A stretch of DNA of 64,000 nt from a bacterium (GTDB taxonomy: Bacteria; Patescibacteriota; Minisyncoccia; 2-02-FULL-40-12; IGHO2-01-FULL-4-A): the NCBI GenBank assembly GCA_030698885.1, contig JAUYLN010000038.1:1-64000 (forward strand), given 5' to 3'. Within the stretch, counting starts at the first letter, position 1, and every line of letters begins with the position of its first letter. A program made the translations under genes and the position numbers. The notes beneath the pieces were generated by a model. The model was not told the DNA's origin. It did no database searches and saw only the letters and a list, made by a program, of their open reading frames with translations. This document shows, one piece after another, positions 50,351 to 59,210 of this stretch.

Positions 50351-51010
50351 TTATTTCGCTAGATTAATAAAATTTTCTATTAATTTTAAACCGGCCTCAC
50401 CACTTTTTTCAGGATGGAACTGGCAACCATACACATTTCCACCATAAACATTATTGGCTGTTTTTATTATTGAACAAAACCTATGACCGCCATATTCTGT
50501 CTTGGCAAAAATATTCTTTTTATCATCGGGCTCAAAAATATATGAATGGACAAAATAAAATATTGGGTCCCTAACATTGTTGACGAAAACGCTATTCTCT
50601 TTGTTGCCTAAAAGTACCACCGAATTCCATCCGATGTGGGGAATTTTAAATCCATTCTTTAATTTGGGAAATTTTATAACCCTTCCTTTAATTATATCCA
50701 GACCATCAAATTCACCGAACTCATAACCTTTACTCATAAGCAATTGTGTCCCTAAGCATATGCCCAGGATGGGCTTACCCGTCTTCCAAAATTCTATTAT
50801 TGTATTAAATAGACCCCTTAGCTTAATGCCCTTCATCCCCGCCTCAAAAGAACCGACGCCTGGTAAAATAACACCGTCCGACTTTAAAATTTCTGTAGCA
50901 TCTTCTGTTACCGAAACTCTGTCAGTAAATAGCCGAACAGCTCTCTCAAGACTATACAAATTGCCTACTCCATAGTCAACTATAGAAATTTTTGGTCTTT
51001 TTGAAATCAT
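50351..51010 (-). CDS. HisH-like glutamine amidotransferase subunit for sugar amidination
   Basis: 219 aa class I glutaminase. Nucleophile Cys in PILGICLGTQLLMSKGYEFG; His and Glu in YGCQFHPEKSGEAGL; GVILPGVGSFEAGMKGIK at the N-terminus. No other histidine genes are present, and it sits between WbpG-like and HisF-like genes, as in acetamidino-sugar clusters of Pseudomonas O-antigens. It supplies ammonia. Confidence 0.9.
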   Translation of the reverse strand: MISKRPKISIVDYGVGNLYSLERAVRLFTDRVSVTEDATEILKSDGVILPGVGSFEAGMKGIKLRGLFNTIIEFWKTGKPILGICLGTQLLMSKGYEFGEFDGLDIIKGRVIKFPKLKNGFKIPHIGWNSVVLLGNKENSVFVNNVRDPIFYFVHSYIFEPDDKKNIFAKTEYGGHRFCSIIKTANNVYGGNVYGCQFHPEKSGEAGLKLIENFINLAK

Positions 51011-51014
51011 TATA

Positions 51015-51773
51015 TTAAATTCTTACCTGAAAATTATTCTTCTTAAGAAATTTTTTAACTTCATGTATGCTATGACTTTGGTAATGAAATACAGATGCGG
51101 CAGACAAAGCATCCGGATGGCACATATCTAAAATATCCTTAAATGAAGCCGGACTGGAAGCCCCTCCATGAACTATGACCGGTATATTCGCGAAAGACAT
51201 TACTTTAGAATTAAGCTCTGCATCATATCCTCGGCCCGAACCATCCCTGTCTATTGAAGTAATAATAACCTCCCCCACGCCGAGCTCTATAGCTTTCTTT
51301 ACCCAGCCAATAGCATCTTTACCGGTTTTTTCTCTACCACCATCAGTATATGCCTCCCACTTATTAGGTCCTGTTTTTTTAGCCTCAACCGACAAAACAA
51401 TACATTGTGAGCCAAACCTACGAACAGCTTCTGATATAAATTTGGGGTTGTTTATTGCAAAAGTATTTACAGCAACCTTATCGGCCCCGGCCCTTAGGGC
51501 ATTGTCTATATCTCCCAAAGATCTGATCCCCCCTCCTACGGTCACGGGAATAAAAATACCCTCCACGACTGATTTGAGAAGATTAAAATCAATGTTTCTC
51601 TGATACAGACTCGCAACAATATCCATATAAAGCAGCTCATCTGCGCCATCTTTATAGTATCTGTTTACCAATTCTTTAGGATTACCAACGACCCTTAATC
51701 CTTCGGTAAAAACACCCTTAACTACGTTGGGGCCTTTTATATCAAGCCTGGAAATTATTCTTATATTCCTCAT
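51015..51773 (-). CDS. HisF-like cyclase subunit for sugar amidination
   Basis: 252 aa TIM barrel: RIISRLDIKGPNVVKGVFTE, YYKDGADELLYMDIVASLYQ, FIPVTVGGGIRSLGDIDNAL, ADKVAVNTFAINNPKFISEA and VIVHGGASSPASFKDIL. The usual HisF start (CLDVKDGRVVKG) is replaced by SRLDIKGPNVVKG, which fits the WbpH/HisF2-type paralogue used in sugar amidination. The start is ATG 51771-51773, overlapping the stop of the upstream gene (ATGA). Confidence 0.9.
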   Translation of the reverse strand: MRNIRIISRLDIKGPNVVKGVFTEGLRVVGNPKELVNRYYKDGADELLYMDIVASLYQRNIDFNLLKSVVEGIFIPVTVGGGIRSLGDIDNALRAGADKVAVNTFAINNPKFISEAVRRFGSQCIVLSVEAKKTGPNKWEAYTDGGREKTGKDAIGWVKKAIELGVGEVIITSIDRDGSGRGYDAELNSKVMSFANIPVIVHGGASSPASFKDILDMCHPDALSAASVFHYQSHSIHEVKKFLKKNNFQVRI

Positions 51774-52963
51774 AAAACTGTTGGGTGAACCCAAACATAA
51801 TCAAAAATATCATTTATAGGCCGCGTAAATCTTCCTACGTTATGGACACGCTGTTTATGCTCAAGAAATATCGCCCGCTCAACACCTAAAAGAGGCTCTA
51901 CGACTCTGCTAAAAAAAATAAAGCCGGGCCGTGTTCTAAAATTTGACCCACTAAAAACCCTCCCTTCACAAATAAGACTGAACGAATCCCTAGAAGTCAA
52001 AAAAACTTTAATATTACTTGGGAAGTAAGAAGCAAGACAATTAGTAGCAAAACTACCGGACCCGATTATAATATCTTCCGGCTTTAGGGAAAGCTTTTTA
52101 ATCATTCTTGCCGCCTTAACTGCTTTTATGATTCTGGCCGGACGCATTGAGCGAAATGCTCTTGGAACAATTATTATTTTATCAAAATATTCTTTTATAT
52201 CTTCTATTGGAACTGTAGCCCACCTGTGATGGTCGGCAATTATTAAGTTTATATTCCTACTGGGATTAATCTTTTTAGCCAAAGAAGCAACTGTTAAAAT
52301 GTCAACGATAGCGGACGTATCAGCAATTGACAACCAGACATCTCCATCTTTTTTTAAAAATATTTCGCGCATATTTTTTTCCAACGTTCCATCGTTGTTG
52401 ATATTTTTTCTATTTTCCTTAAGGACTTGGCTGAAACTATTTATAAAACATTCCTTCGGTATTTTACTGAAATATTTTTTAAATCCACTAAAGGTTGGCT
52501 CATCAATTGCATTACGAAATAAATCAAAAAACATATAGGAATTGAAGCCGGAATCATAGGCCGCAATATTTCCATAAGAGAAAGCGGCAAAAACATATTT
52601 GATTTTCCGGGCATTTTTGAAATAAAAAATTTCCGCAAGAATCTTGCTTTCTATTTTAAAACCGGAAAGATCCATAAGGCTCGCCTCATCGGTTTCAGCA
52701 GGATGCGGTTTATATCGCAAATCATAGCCCCTACATTCACGACGAACATAATCAAGGCAAAGATTCTGAATCTTTGCAAACTCTTTGACATTAACTCCGG
52801 GTATATTCTTAAAATCAGAACCTAAAAAAATAACCATTTTTGATTCACGGCCTGATGTATCTGGATTAATGACACTACCTAGCGCAGAATAAGGCGGTAT
52901 AGTAACATCGCGTATGTTATCTTTACTATCATTTATAAGTCTTTTGAATACAAAATTTTTCAT
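51770..52963 (-). CDS. Putative polysialyltransferase-like glycosyltransferase, paralogue 2
   Basis: 397 aa, first gene of the legionaminic-type operon. It shares ordered blocks with the protein at 39409-40659: KMVIFLGSDFKNIPGVNVKE, YDLRYKPHPAETDEASLMDL, LIIADHHRWATVPIEDIKEY and a C-terminal RPINDIFDYVW. The YKPHP segment recalls alpha-2,8-polysialyltransferase-like GT-B enzymes. It is translationally coupled to the HisF-like gene. A transferase for the CMP-nonulosonate is the best guess; no biochemical proof can be drawn from sequence. Confidence 0.55.
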   Translation of the reverse strand: MKNFVFKRLINDSKDNIRDVTIPPYSALGSVINPDTSGRESKMVIFLGSDFKNIPGVNVKEFAKIQNLCLDYVRRECRGYDLRYKPHPAETDEASLMDLSGFKIESKILAEIFYFKNARKIKYVFAAFSYGNIAAYDSGFNSYMFFDLFRNAIDEPTFSGFKKYFSKIPKECFINSFSQVLKENRKNINNDGTLEKNMREIFLKKDGDVWLSIADTSAIVDILTVASLAKKINPSRNINLIIADHHRWATVPIEDIKEYFDKIIIVPRAFRSMRPARIIKAVKAARMIKKLSLKPEDIIIGSGSFATNCLASYFPSNIKVFLTSRDSFSLICEGRVFSGSNFRTRPGFIFFSRVVEPLLGVERAIFLEHKQRVHNVGRFTRPINDIFDYVWVHPTVL

Positions 52964-52973
52964 GATGTAACTG

Positions 52974-53148
52974 AGGCTATCTCAAAACTCTTTTCGTAGC
53001 GAAATTTTTGATTTTTGGATAAGATGAGGAAGATGAATAAAATGCCCAGAGGCGTAGCAGTGGCTACGATGAGGACATTTTATGAAATCTGACGAAATAT
53101 TATTCAAAAATCATAGATTGTAGCAGAAATAGGGTTTTGAGATGGCCT
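52974..53148. mobile_element. MITE-like element with long terminal inverted repeats
   Basis: The left end AGGCTATCTCAAAACTC and the right end (inverted) AGGCCATCTCAAAACCC match, and the complementarity continues inward for about 70 bp with gaps (GATTTTTGGATAA / GATTTTTGAATAA; AATAAAATGCCC / CATAAAATGTCC). The centre holds GTAGC-AGTG-GCTAC. Length 175 bp, no ORF. No clear target duplication. Confidence 0.75.
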
Positions 53149-53264
53149 AGCCATATAAAACTAACCCGAAATGCAATCTTAAGCAATCTTTGGATTAAAA
53201 ACAATCTGAACCAATAATCAAAATAAAATCCCCGCAACCTTTATGTCGTGGGGATAATAAATAT

Positions 53265-54023
53265 TCAATCTCCTCCCGAGACGGTAAATATCTGGCCCGT
53301 AATGAAAGAAGCGGCTGGCGAAAGAAGATAGGCAATCATTTCGGCAATGTCTTCGGGTTTCCCGGAGCGATGAAGCGGTATCATGGCCACGCGCTTATCG
53401 CATTCTTCCCGGGTCATGTCTTGATTCATAGGAGTCATAATAAAACCCGGGCGGATAGCATTTACTAAAATATTGTGCCGGGCTCCCGCCTTAGCCAATC
53501 CAAGCGTCATTGTTTCAAGCGCTGATTTAGCTGCGGCGTAATGCAGGGACGTCGGAGAACCGCCATATTTAACGCCTATTGAGCTTATGTTTACTATTCG
53601 TCCACCCTTTTGCTTCTTCATGTATGCAAAAACATACTGGCAAAGATGGGCCGGCGCAAAAACATTTAATTCAAAGACTTCAATCCAATCTTGATGGCTA
53701 AGAGTATTAAATTCACGAGGCGATGAAAGTCCTCCGGCATTATTAACAAGTGCGTTAAGCCCGCCGAAAGTCTTAATCACGCCATGAATAAGCAGCCAGC
53801 GCCCATCTGGATTAATCAGATCGGCTTGAAATAATTCGGCCCTGGCGCCCATGTCTTTTATTTTAGTGCATGTCGCTTTAGCACCTTCATAATTTTTATT
53901 ATAATGAACTCCTACAATAGCCCCCAGCTTTCCAAGCAAACAAGCAGTGGCCGCGCCTATTCCGGAACTGGCGCCAGTCACTAAAATACGCTGACCCGCC
54001 AATGGCATAACATCTCCCGACAT
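53265..54023 (-). CDS. Short-chain dehydrogenase/reductase (FabG-like)
   Basis: 252 aa classical SDR: LVTGASSGIGAATACLLGKL (cofactor), LVNNAGGLSS, INISSI-type IVNISSIGVKYGG, catalytic Tyr/Lys in SLHYAAAKSALETM, and a C-terminal ASFITGQIFTVSGGD. The start is ATG 54021-54023 with AGGGG 8 nt upstream; the ORF extends 12 codons further. It lies in a second nonulosonate-like gene set and may oxidise or reduce a sugar there, though substrate cannot be read from the sequence. Confidence 0.85.
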   Translation of the reverse strand: MSGDVMPLAGQRILVTGASSGIGAATACLLGKLGAIVGVHYNKNYEGAKATCTKIKDMGARAELFQADLINPDGRWLLIHGVIKTFGGLNALVNNAGGLSSPREFNTLSHQDWIEVFELNVFAPAHLCQYVFAYMKKQKGGRIVNISSIGVKYGGSPTSLHYAAAKSALETMTLGLAKAGARHNILVNAIRPGFIMTPMNQDMTREECDKRVAMIPLHRSGKPEDIAEMIAYLLSPAASFITGQIFTVSGGD

Positions 54024-54161
54024 CTGTTTTTCCCCTTTATTTAAAGTACATGCTATCAAGATGCTACCATAGACAATCCCCGAAAATCAACGAAACATAC
54101 TATTATTCAACTTTGCGGGAATAATTGTAGAGCTTCCAACTTCAAGCGCGTAAATCCTAGG

Positions 54162-54190
54162 TTGATTTAAATGTAAATTAGTGTTAAATT
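54162..54190 (+). promoter_or_regulatory. Candidate promoter of the SPASM radical SAM gene
   Basis: TTGATT (54162-54167), 17 nt, TAAATT (54185-54190), about 38 nt before the ATG with its AAGGA Shine-Dalgarno. Confidence 0.5.
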
Positions 54191-54227
54191 ATGCAACAAG
54201 TTTTTTAACAAGCCAAGGATACAAAAA

Positions 54228-55427
54228 ATGAGTAACAGCCCTGACAAAACCATAGGCGTACCTCCGGCTGACAGTATTCGGTTTACCTGTAAGCGTAACC
54301 AGCCAAAATTAAATCAACAGGACATTGAACAATTAATTTCTGCCGTAAACCAAGAGAAAAACCGCAGTTCTAAATATTCACAGCAAATTCTTGACGGTGT
54401 TCTGGGATTTTTAGATACCGGCCAACTGCATGACTTTGAGGGAAGAGACTACCTCCAGGCTAAAAAATCATTTGCTGAAAGCGAACTTGAAATGGCGCTC
54501 TCCTTCCCGGACGATGAAACCCGAATTAAATATCTGGTATACCGATACAAATTTATTGAATACCCTAAAAATAAAATCGTAGATGGCTTTCCTATCGTCG
54601 TATCTCTTGAACCTGTAAGCTACTGCAATCTCCGCTGTACGATGTGCTTTCAGGTGGACAGAAAATTTTTCACCGATAAATCGGTAATGGGCTTTATGGA
54701 TATGACCCTGTACCGAAAGCTTGTTGATGAGATGGCGGAAAATCAATTGTGCTCGCTTCTGTTTGGCGGCCGCGGAGAACCGATGCTTCACAAAAATTTT
54801 ATAGAGATGGTCACATATGCGACCCAAAAAGGTATCATAGATACCAAAATTAATACTAACGCAACCAAACTCACCGCCGAGAAAAGCAGAGAGCTATTGA
54901 GGGCCGCCCCTAAAACGATAGTTTTCTCTGTAGATGCCGGCAATAAACAAGAATACGAAGCCATCCGAGTTGGCGCTAATTTTGATCAAGTGGTAGCGAA
55001 TATAAAAACCTTCCACGAAATACGCGAAAAGGAATTTCCTCAGTCACGCTCAAGAACAAGAGTATCAATGACGATATTTCGCGAGAGTCAGGATGCCAAG
55101 GAAGCAGAGAACCTATGGTCAAACATGGTTGATGAGTTTTCCATTCAATCGGCAGACTTTCGGGTTGATATTTATGACCACCCGCTTCTTCTCAACGAAA
55201 CAAGGCCATGCGCCTTACTATGGGAGCGCTTATATGTTTGGTGGGATGGCAATATGAACCCATGTGATATTGATTACCGGTCGCACTTGGGACTGGGACA
55301 AATAAGCAAAGAACGCCCTACGATAAAATCAATATGGCTTGGAGAAAAAATGGAAAAAATGCGCCGGGACCATCTGGAGGGCCGAAAAAATAGCTTTTAT
55401 CCTTGCAATCAATGCTACGGACTTTAA
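54228..55427 (+). CDS. Radical SAM/SPASM domain protein
   Basis: 399 aa. The radical SAM motif CNLRCTMC is at about residues 132-139, after an N-terminal helical extension of about 120 residues. LLFGGRGEPMLHKNFIEM is the GGE-like region. The C-terminal SPASM-type cysteines are in RPCALLW, NPCDIDY and YPCNQCYG. It may modify a sugar or a peptide: in glycan clusters such enzymes dehydrogenate or epimerise sugars. AAGGA is 8 nt before the ATG; a terminator follows. Confidence 0.85.
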   Translation: MSNSPDKTIGVPPADSIRFTCKRNQPKLNQQDIEQLISAVNQEKNRSSKYSQQILDGVLGFLDTGQLHDFEGRDYLQAKKSFAESELEMALSFPDDETRIKYLVYRYKFIEYPKNKIVDGFPIVVSLEPVSYCNLRCTMCFQVDRKFFTDKSVMGFMDMTLYRKLVDEMAENQLCSLLFGGRGEPMLHKNFIEMVTYATQKGIIDTKINTNATKLTAEKSRELLRAAPKTIVFSVDAGNKQEYEAIRVGANFDQVVANIKTFHEIREKEFPQSRSRTRVSMTIFRESQDAKEAENLWSNMVDEFSIQSADFRVDIYDHPLLLNETRPCALLWERLYVWWDGNMNPCDIDYRSHLGLGQISKERPTIKSIWLGEKMEKMRRDHLEGRKNSFYPCNQCYGL

Positions 55428-55450
55428 AAAAATAATTACGTAATAAAATT

Positions 55451-55477
55451 AAAAGCGCCCTTCGCCGGCGCTTTTTA
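55451..55477 (+). terminator. Rho-independent terminator
   Basis: AAAGCGCC-CTTCGCC-GGCGCTTT with a following T-run, after the radical SAM gene. Confidence 0.85.
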
Positions 55478-55529
55478 TATCTCTTAATAAAAAGTTGCGA
55501 TACCTACTATTGTTGCCTATCAAAATAGC

Positions 55530-56381
55530 CTAATATCCTCTTAGTTTTTTACGTATCGGCAATTCGCTATCATAAACCCTTTTTTCACCATCCCCTACCT
55601 GCCAAGAAACCGCCCTTATTTGCTTATAAAGTTTGTCCATACCTTGTGGTTCAATACTGGCAGACTGGTCCGTCCCCCACATAGAATGATCTAGAGTTAT
55701 GTGCCTCTCAATAACTTGTGCGCCCATGGCAACAGCCATAGTTGTAGAATCAAGGCCAAACTCGTGTCCGCTATAACCCACTACACAGTTATATCTTTTT
55801 TTAAGCATGGGAATTACATTTAAATTTAATTCTTTTAAATTTGCCGGATAAGAAGAATTACAGTGCATCAAAACATATTGAGAGGCATGTTCTTCAAGTA
55901 AATTCACAGCACTATCTATTTCTTCTAGCGTACTCATGCCTGTTGAAACTATTATGGGCAAACCTGTTTTGCATGACCCCAGAAGAAGCTCATGATTTGT
56001 AAGATGCGCTGAAGGAATTTTAAGAAATGGGACCTCGTATTGTTTAATAAACTCCAAACTATCCAAATCCCAAACCGACACCGTCCAATCTATCGGTTTG
56101 GCTCTGCAATAAATGTCCAGCCTGTCATATTCTTCTTTGCCAAATTCCATTCTATGCTTATACTCCAAATAAGTCATATGACCCCAGGGCGTATCCTTAG
56201 GCTCATTTTTTTGATGTTCGGGCACAGATAAATCAGGATTTTTCTTCTGAAATTTAGCACAGTCCCAATTGCACGCAAAAGCTGCATCAATCAACTTCTT
56301 AGCAATTTGCATACTGGCATTGTGATTAATGCCTATTTCAGCAATAAGATAGGGTTTTTTTAAATTTTTAAAATCAATCAC
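55530..56381 (-). CDS. NeuB-like nonulosonate synthase without SAF domain
   Basis: 283 aa, second NeuB-family enzyme: YLIAEIGINHNASMQIAKKL, CAKFQKKNPDLSVPEHQKNE, LKIPSAHLTNHELLLGSCKT, LMHCNSSYPANLKELNLNVI, VVGYSGHEFGLDSTTMAVAM and VIERHITLDHSMWGTDQSAS. It stops after the barrel; the C-terminal SAF domain present in legI is missing. Kdn/Neu-9-phosphate-type and some other synthases share this lack. With a KdsC-like phosphatase encoded nearby, a phosphorylated sugar substrate is plausible. Confidence 0.9.
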   Translation of the reverse strand: MIDFKNLKKPYLIAEIGINHNASMQIAKKLIDAAFACNWDCAKFQKKNPDLSVPEHQKNEPKDTPWGHMTYLEYKHRMEFGKEEYDRLDIYCRAKPIDWTVSVWDLDSLEFIKQYEVPFLKIPSAHLTNHELLLGSCKTGLPIIVSTGMSTLEEIDSAVNLLEEHASQYVLMHCNSSYPANLKELNLNVIPMLKKRYNCVVGYSGHEFGLDSTTMAVAMGAQVIERHITLDHSMWGTDQSASIEPQGMDKLYKQIRAVSWQVGDGEKRVYDSELPIRKKLRGY

Positions 56382-56482
56382 AAGTTTAAAATTACTGTCT
56401 TTATACTAATAATTTAATAAAATATTTTAAGCTCTATTTTTTATATTAGTAATTAAGCACCGCCCCGCCTTATATGCAAGGA

Positions 56483-56511
56483 TTGACAAGAATAATAATA
56501 AATTATATAAA
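56483..56511 (+). promoter_or_regulatory. Consensus sigma-70 promoter of the phosphatase gene
   Basis: TTGACA (56483-56488), exactly 17 nt, TATAAA (56506-56511). AGGAG Shine-Dalgarno follows at about 56538, 7 nt before the ATG. Confidence 0.8.
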
Positions 56512-56549
56512 TTTATTATTATTGCTAATTAAAAACCAGGAGAACAAAC

Positions 56550-57062
56550 ATGCGCGACAACGCTAGCTTACTTAATATAAAATTATTAGTTCTTGATTTT
56601 GACGGAATTATGACTAACGGCAAGGTCAGAGTTGACCAAAACGGTATAGAATCGGTAGAGTGCAGCCGTAAGGATGGGCTTGGTATAGACCTATTAAAAA
56701 AATATGGTATCAGTGTTTGCGTAATTTCGAAAGAAACCAATCCGGTAGTTTCAAAGAGGTGTGCAAAATTAAAAATTCCTTGCGTTCAGGCCATAGAAAA
56801 TTCAGACGGCAAGCTAGAGATACTGTCGCGCATAATGAAAGAAATGTCGCTTAAGCCCGATGAGGTGGCATTCATGGGAGATGACTTAAACGATATAGAT
56901 GCCTTAAAAAATGCCGGAGTGTCTTTTACGGTGTCCGATGGCCATCCTGAAGTCAAAAAAATATGTAACTATATTACCAGGGCCGGCGGCGGTCAACATG
57001 CGGTTAGAGAAGTGGCCGAATTAATATTGAAAGCAAAAGGAATTCGACTAAATAAGTTTTAA
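56550..57062 (+). CDS. KdsC-like HAD phosphatase
   Basis: 170 aa, of the HAD C0 group: LLVLDFDGIMTNGKVRVDQN (motif I), DGLGIDLLKKYGISVCVISK (motif II region), GKLEILSRIMKE, and VAFMGDDLNDIDALKNAGVS (motif III), ending in THRAGGGQHA-type ITRAGGGQHAVREVAELIL. Such enzymes remove the phosphate from Kdo-8-P, Kdn-9-P or related acids. Here it probably acts on the product of the NeuB-like enzyme at 55530. Strong promoter and Shine-Dalgarno; terminator follows. Confidence 0.9.
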   Translation: MRDNASLLNIKLLVLDFDGIMTNGKVRVDQNGIESVECSRKDGLGIDLLKKYGISVCVISKETNPVVSKRCAKLKIPCVQAIENSDGKLEILSRIMKEMSLKPDEVAFMGDDLNDIDALKNAGVSFTVSDGHPEVKKICNYITRAGGGQHAVREVAELILKAKGIRLNKF

Positions 57063-57090
57063 AAAAATACAGCACTTAGTGCTGTATTAC
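57063..57090. terminator. Bidirectional terminator
   Basis: TACAGCAC-TTA-GTGCTGTA with T-rich tails on both strands, between the convergent phosphatase and SDR genes. Confidence 0.85.
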
Positions 57091-57096
57091 TTTTTA

Positions 57097-57783
57097 TTAC
57101 CAAGCAGTCCAACCGCCATCAACGTAAAATTCGGCACCTGTCATATAGGTTGATCTTGGATCTAACAGAAGTTCAAAAATAGGCGGAACCTCTTCAATAT
57201 CCATCATTCTCCCTACCGGTGCATGCCGGCTATACTTCAATACAAAAGTATCTTCTTGTTTCTTGTCTGAAATACCACCCAGAACCACCGTATTTATCCT
57301 GAACAGTGGCGCATAGTAAGTGGCAAGATATTTCGTCATTATAATAACCGCCGCCTTAGACATAGAATACCCCAACGGTTTAACAAAATTATTATAGATG
57401 TCATGTCTGGGAGAAACTACGCCATAAAGAGATGCTATGTTTATGATAGTGCCGTTCATATTATTTCGGATAAAATTTTGGCAAACGCTAAAGGCACTCA
57501 GTGCGTTCACTTCCATGTACTGCCTTAACTCCTCAAGTGGAGTGTCAACAGGCTCCTGTTTTATTGTCTTCCCAACAGGAACAGGATTTAAAGCATGGCA
57601 GACTATCATGCCGTATAAATTACGGTTAGCCCTAAACCAACCTGAAACAAAGTCTTCACTGGTAAGATCATGTCCTAAAGCAAGGTCAAGTTTTAGAACC
57701 TCAAACTTATCTGAAAAATGATCTACTAATTTTTTACCTATTAACCCCTCACTGCCCGTAATAACAATCCTCTTTTTTGCCAT
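57097..57783 (-). CDS. Short-chain dehydrogenase/reductase
   Basis: 228 aa classical SDR. Cofactor loop VITGSEGLIGKKLVDHF; IVCHALNPVP replaces the usual NNAG; NIASLYGVVSPRHDIYNN; catalytic Tyr/Lys in LGYSMSKAAVIIMTK; C-terminal YMTGAEFYVDGGWTAW. The start is ATG 57781-57783 with AGGAGGTAAG immediately upstream, 1 bp after the stop of the aminotransferase gene. It is probably the reductase or dehydrogenase step of the second nonulosonate-like set. Confidence 0.85.
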   Translation of the reverse strand: MAKKRIVITGSEGLIGKKLVDHFSDKFEVLKLDLALGHDLTSEDFVSGWFRANRNLYGMIVCHALNPVPVGKTIKQEPVDTPLEELRQYMEVNALSAFSVCQNFIRNNMNGTIINIASLYGVVSPRHDIYNNFVKPLGYSMSKAAVIIMTKYLATYYAPLFRINTVVLGGISDKKQEDTFVLKYSRHAPVGRMMDIEEVPPIFELLLDPRSTYMTGAEFYVDGGWTAW

Positions 57784-57784
57784 C

Positions 57785-59047
57785 TTACCTCCTGCCAAAA
57801 TAATTGATTGCCTTTTCCAGGGCATTCATCTGAATATTCATGTCTTCTTCTATGCCCTGATTTGATGTAAAGAGCATCAATTTTTTCTGAATTTTTTCAG
57901 AAACAGGACATTGAGCATTTTCTACAAACCCTTTAAGTATAGCACCCTGCCCCTCTATATCATGAAAAAACCTGCCGGACCCGCTGATCATTTGCATTAC
58001 AGGCTCATTATAAATCAAGGCCAGAGCAGCATATATGCCATCACCGCCCAATTCCATAAATTTTCTCCTAAACTCATACCAGCTGATACCTAGCCTCTCT
58101 TCTCCTTCATATCGTACAGCAAAGGTATAATAAGAATTAACCGCACCCAAGGGAACTCCTTGTGGCACCAGCCAATCACAGCCGGTGCGTTCAATAGCTT
58201 CCAGGTACTTGTAGGCTATCTGCTGTCTTTTAGATACCAGGTAATCTATTCTTTCCACTTGAGCCAAGCCAACGGCAGCGGCAACTTCAGGCAACCTGTA
58301 ATTCCAGCCGAATGCATCATGCCGCAAATATAACGGATCCTGGAAAACGTCCTTATTTTTTCTTACTTGGCCATTTTCTGCCTTAATATTCTTGAATCCG
58401 AGGCCACCGAATTTTCGCATTCTTTCGGCAAAAACCTCATTATTGGTAATCAGGATACCGCCATCACCCGTTGAAAGATGTTTTGAATTCTCAAAGCTAA
58501 AACTTCCTATATCCCCTATCGTACCGCCAATCCTGCCTCTACTATCAGTTCCGAGATAGCACTGGGCACAATCTTCTATCACGTATAGGTTGTGGTTTTT
58601 CGCAATTTTTAAAATAGCCTCCATATTACAAACTTGGCCAAACATGTGCACAGGCATTATCGCTTTTGTTTTTATGGTTATTTTCTTTTCCACATCAGAA
58701 GGATCCATCAGGAAAGTCTTGGAATCTACATCGGCAAAAATTGGCTTTGCGCCGACATGAAGCACCGCATAACCGCACATTACTACAGTTAGGGCAGGAA
58801 GAATAACCTCATCTCCAGGACCAACGCCAAAAGCAACTAGGGCCTGATGAAGCGTTGAAGTACCAGAATTAGAAGTTACGGCATATTTAACGCCGAATCT
58901 CTCCGCAAAAGCCCTTTCCAGACGCTGATTCATATTACCGCTAGTTGAGCTTCCAAAGCCTGAATCTAAAACTTCTTTGACATATTTGAGTTCGTTGCCG
59001 GTAAATCTCCAGCTATTACTAGTTTTTAAAGTACTCGCATCTTTCAT
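57785..59047 (-). CDS. DegT/DnrJ-type sugar aminotransferase
   Basis: 420 aa PLP enzyme. The PLP lysine is in GSFSFENSKHLSTGDGGIL; KYAVTSNSGTSTLHQALVAF, GDEVILPALTVVMCGYAVLH, VHMFGQVCNMEAILKIA and VIEDCAQCYLGTDSRG are family blocks. It is longer than the aminotransferases at 25846, 34004 and 44611. Directly coupled to the SDR downstream. It may introduce an amino group on an open-chain or nucleotide-free sugar of the second nonulosonate-like pathway. Confidence 0.88.
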   Translation of the reverse strand: MKDASTLKTSNSWRFTGNELKYVKEVLDSGFGSSTSGNMNQRLERAFAERFGVKYAVTSNSGTSTLHQALVAFGVGPGDEVILPALTVVMCGYAVLHVGAKPIFADVDSKTFLMDPSDVEKKITIKTKAIMPVHMFGQVCNMEAILKIAKNHNLYVIEDCAQCYLGTDSRGRIGGTIGDIGSFSFENSKHLSTGDGGILITNNEVFAERMRKFGGLGFKNIKAENGQVRKNKDVFQDPLYLRHDAFGWNYRLPEVAAAVGLAQVERIDYLVSKRQQIAYKYLEAIERTGCDWLVPQGVPLGAVNSYYTFAVRYEGEERLGISWYEFRRKFMELGGDGIYAALALIYNEPVMQMISGSGRFFHDIEGQGAILKGFVENAQCPVSEKIQKKLMLFTSNQGIEEDMNIQMNALEKAINYFGRR

Positions 59048-59177
59048 TTGGCTTGCCCTCCTGCCCCTTCTTCGCCTGTTTCTGATTTATCAAATTCTAC
59101 CCTATTGTCAAGATAATTTACAACTTTAAAACACCGTACAAACCAACTCCGCAAACAGTGGCGATGAAACCGCTTGG

Positions 59178-59203
59178 TAAAAAACTCCCCGCTTATGGCG
59201 GGG
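59178..59203 (-). terminator. Rho-independent terminator
   Basis: Minus strand CCCCGC-CATAA-GCGGGG followed by AGTTTTTTACC. It closes the transcript that ends with the SpsF-like gene. Confidence 0.85.
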
Positions 59204-59210
59204 CTTTATT

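Noticed and set aside
51175-51603. 142-codon plus-strand ORF inside the HisF-like gene
   Set aside because: Antisense shadow of a clear TIM-barrel gene.
50351-51773. Histidine biosynthesis genes hisH and hisF
   Set aside because: No other his genes, and the pair is coupled to a WbpG-type amidotransferase, so the sugar-amidination role fits better.
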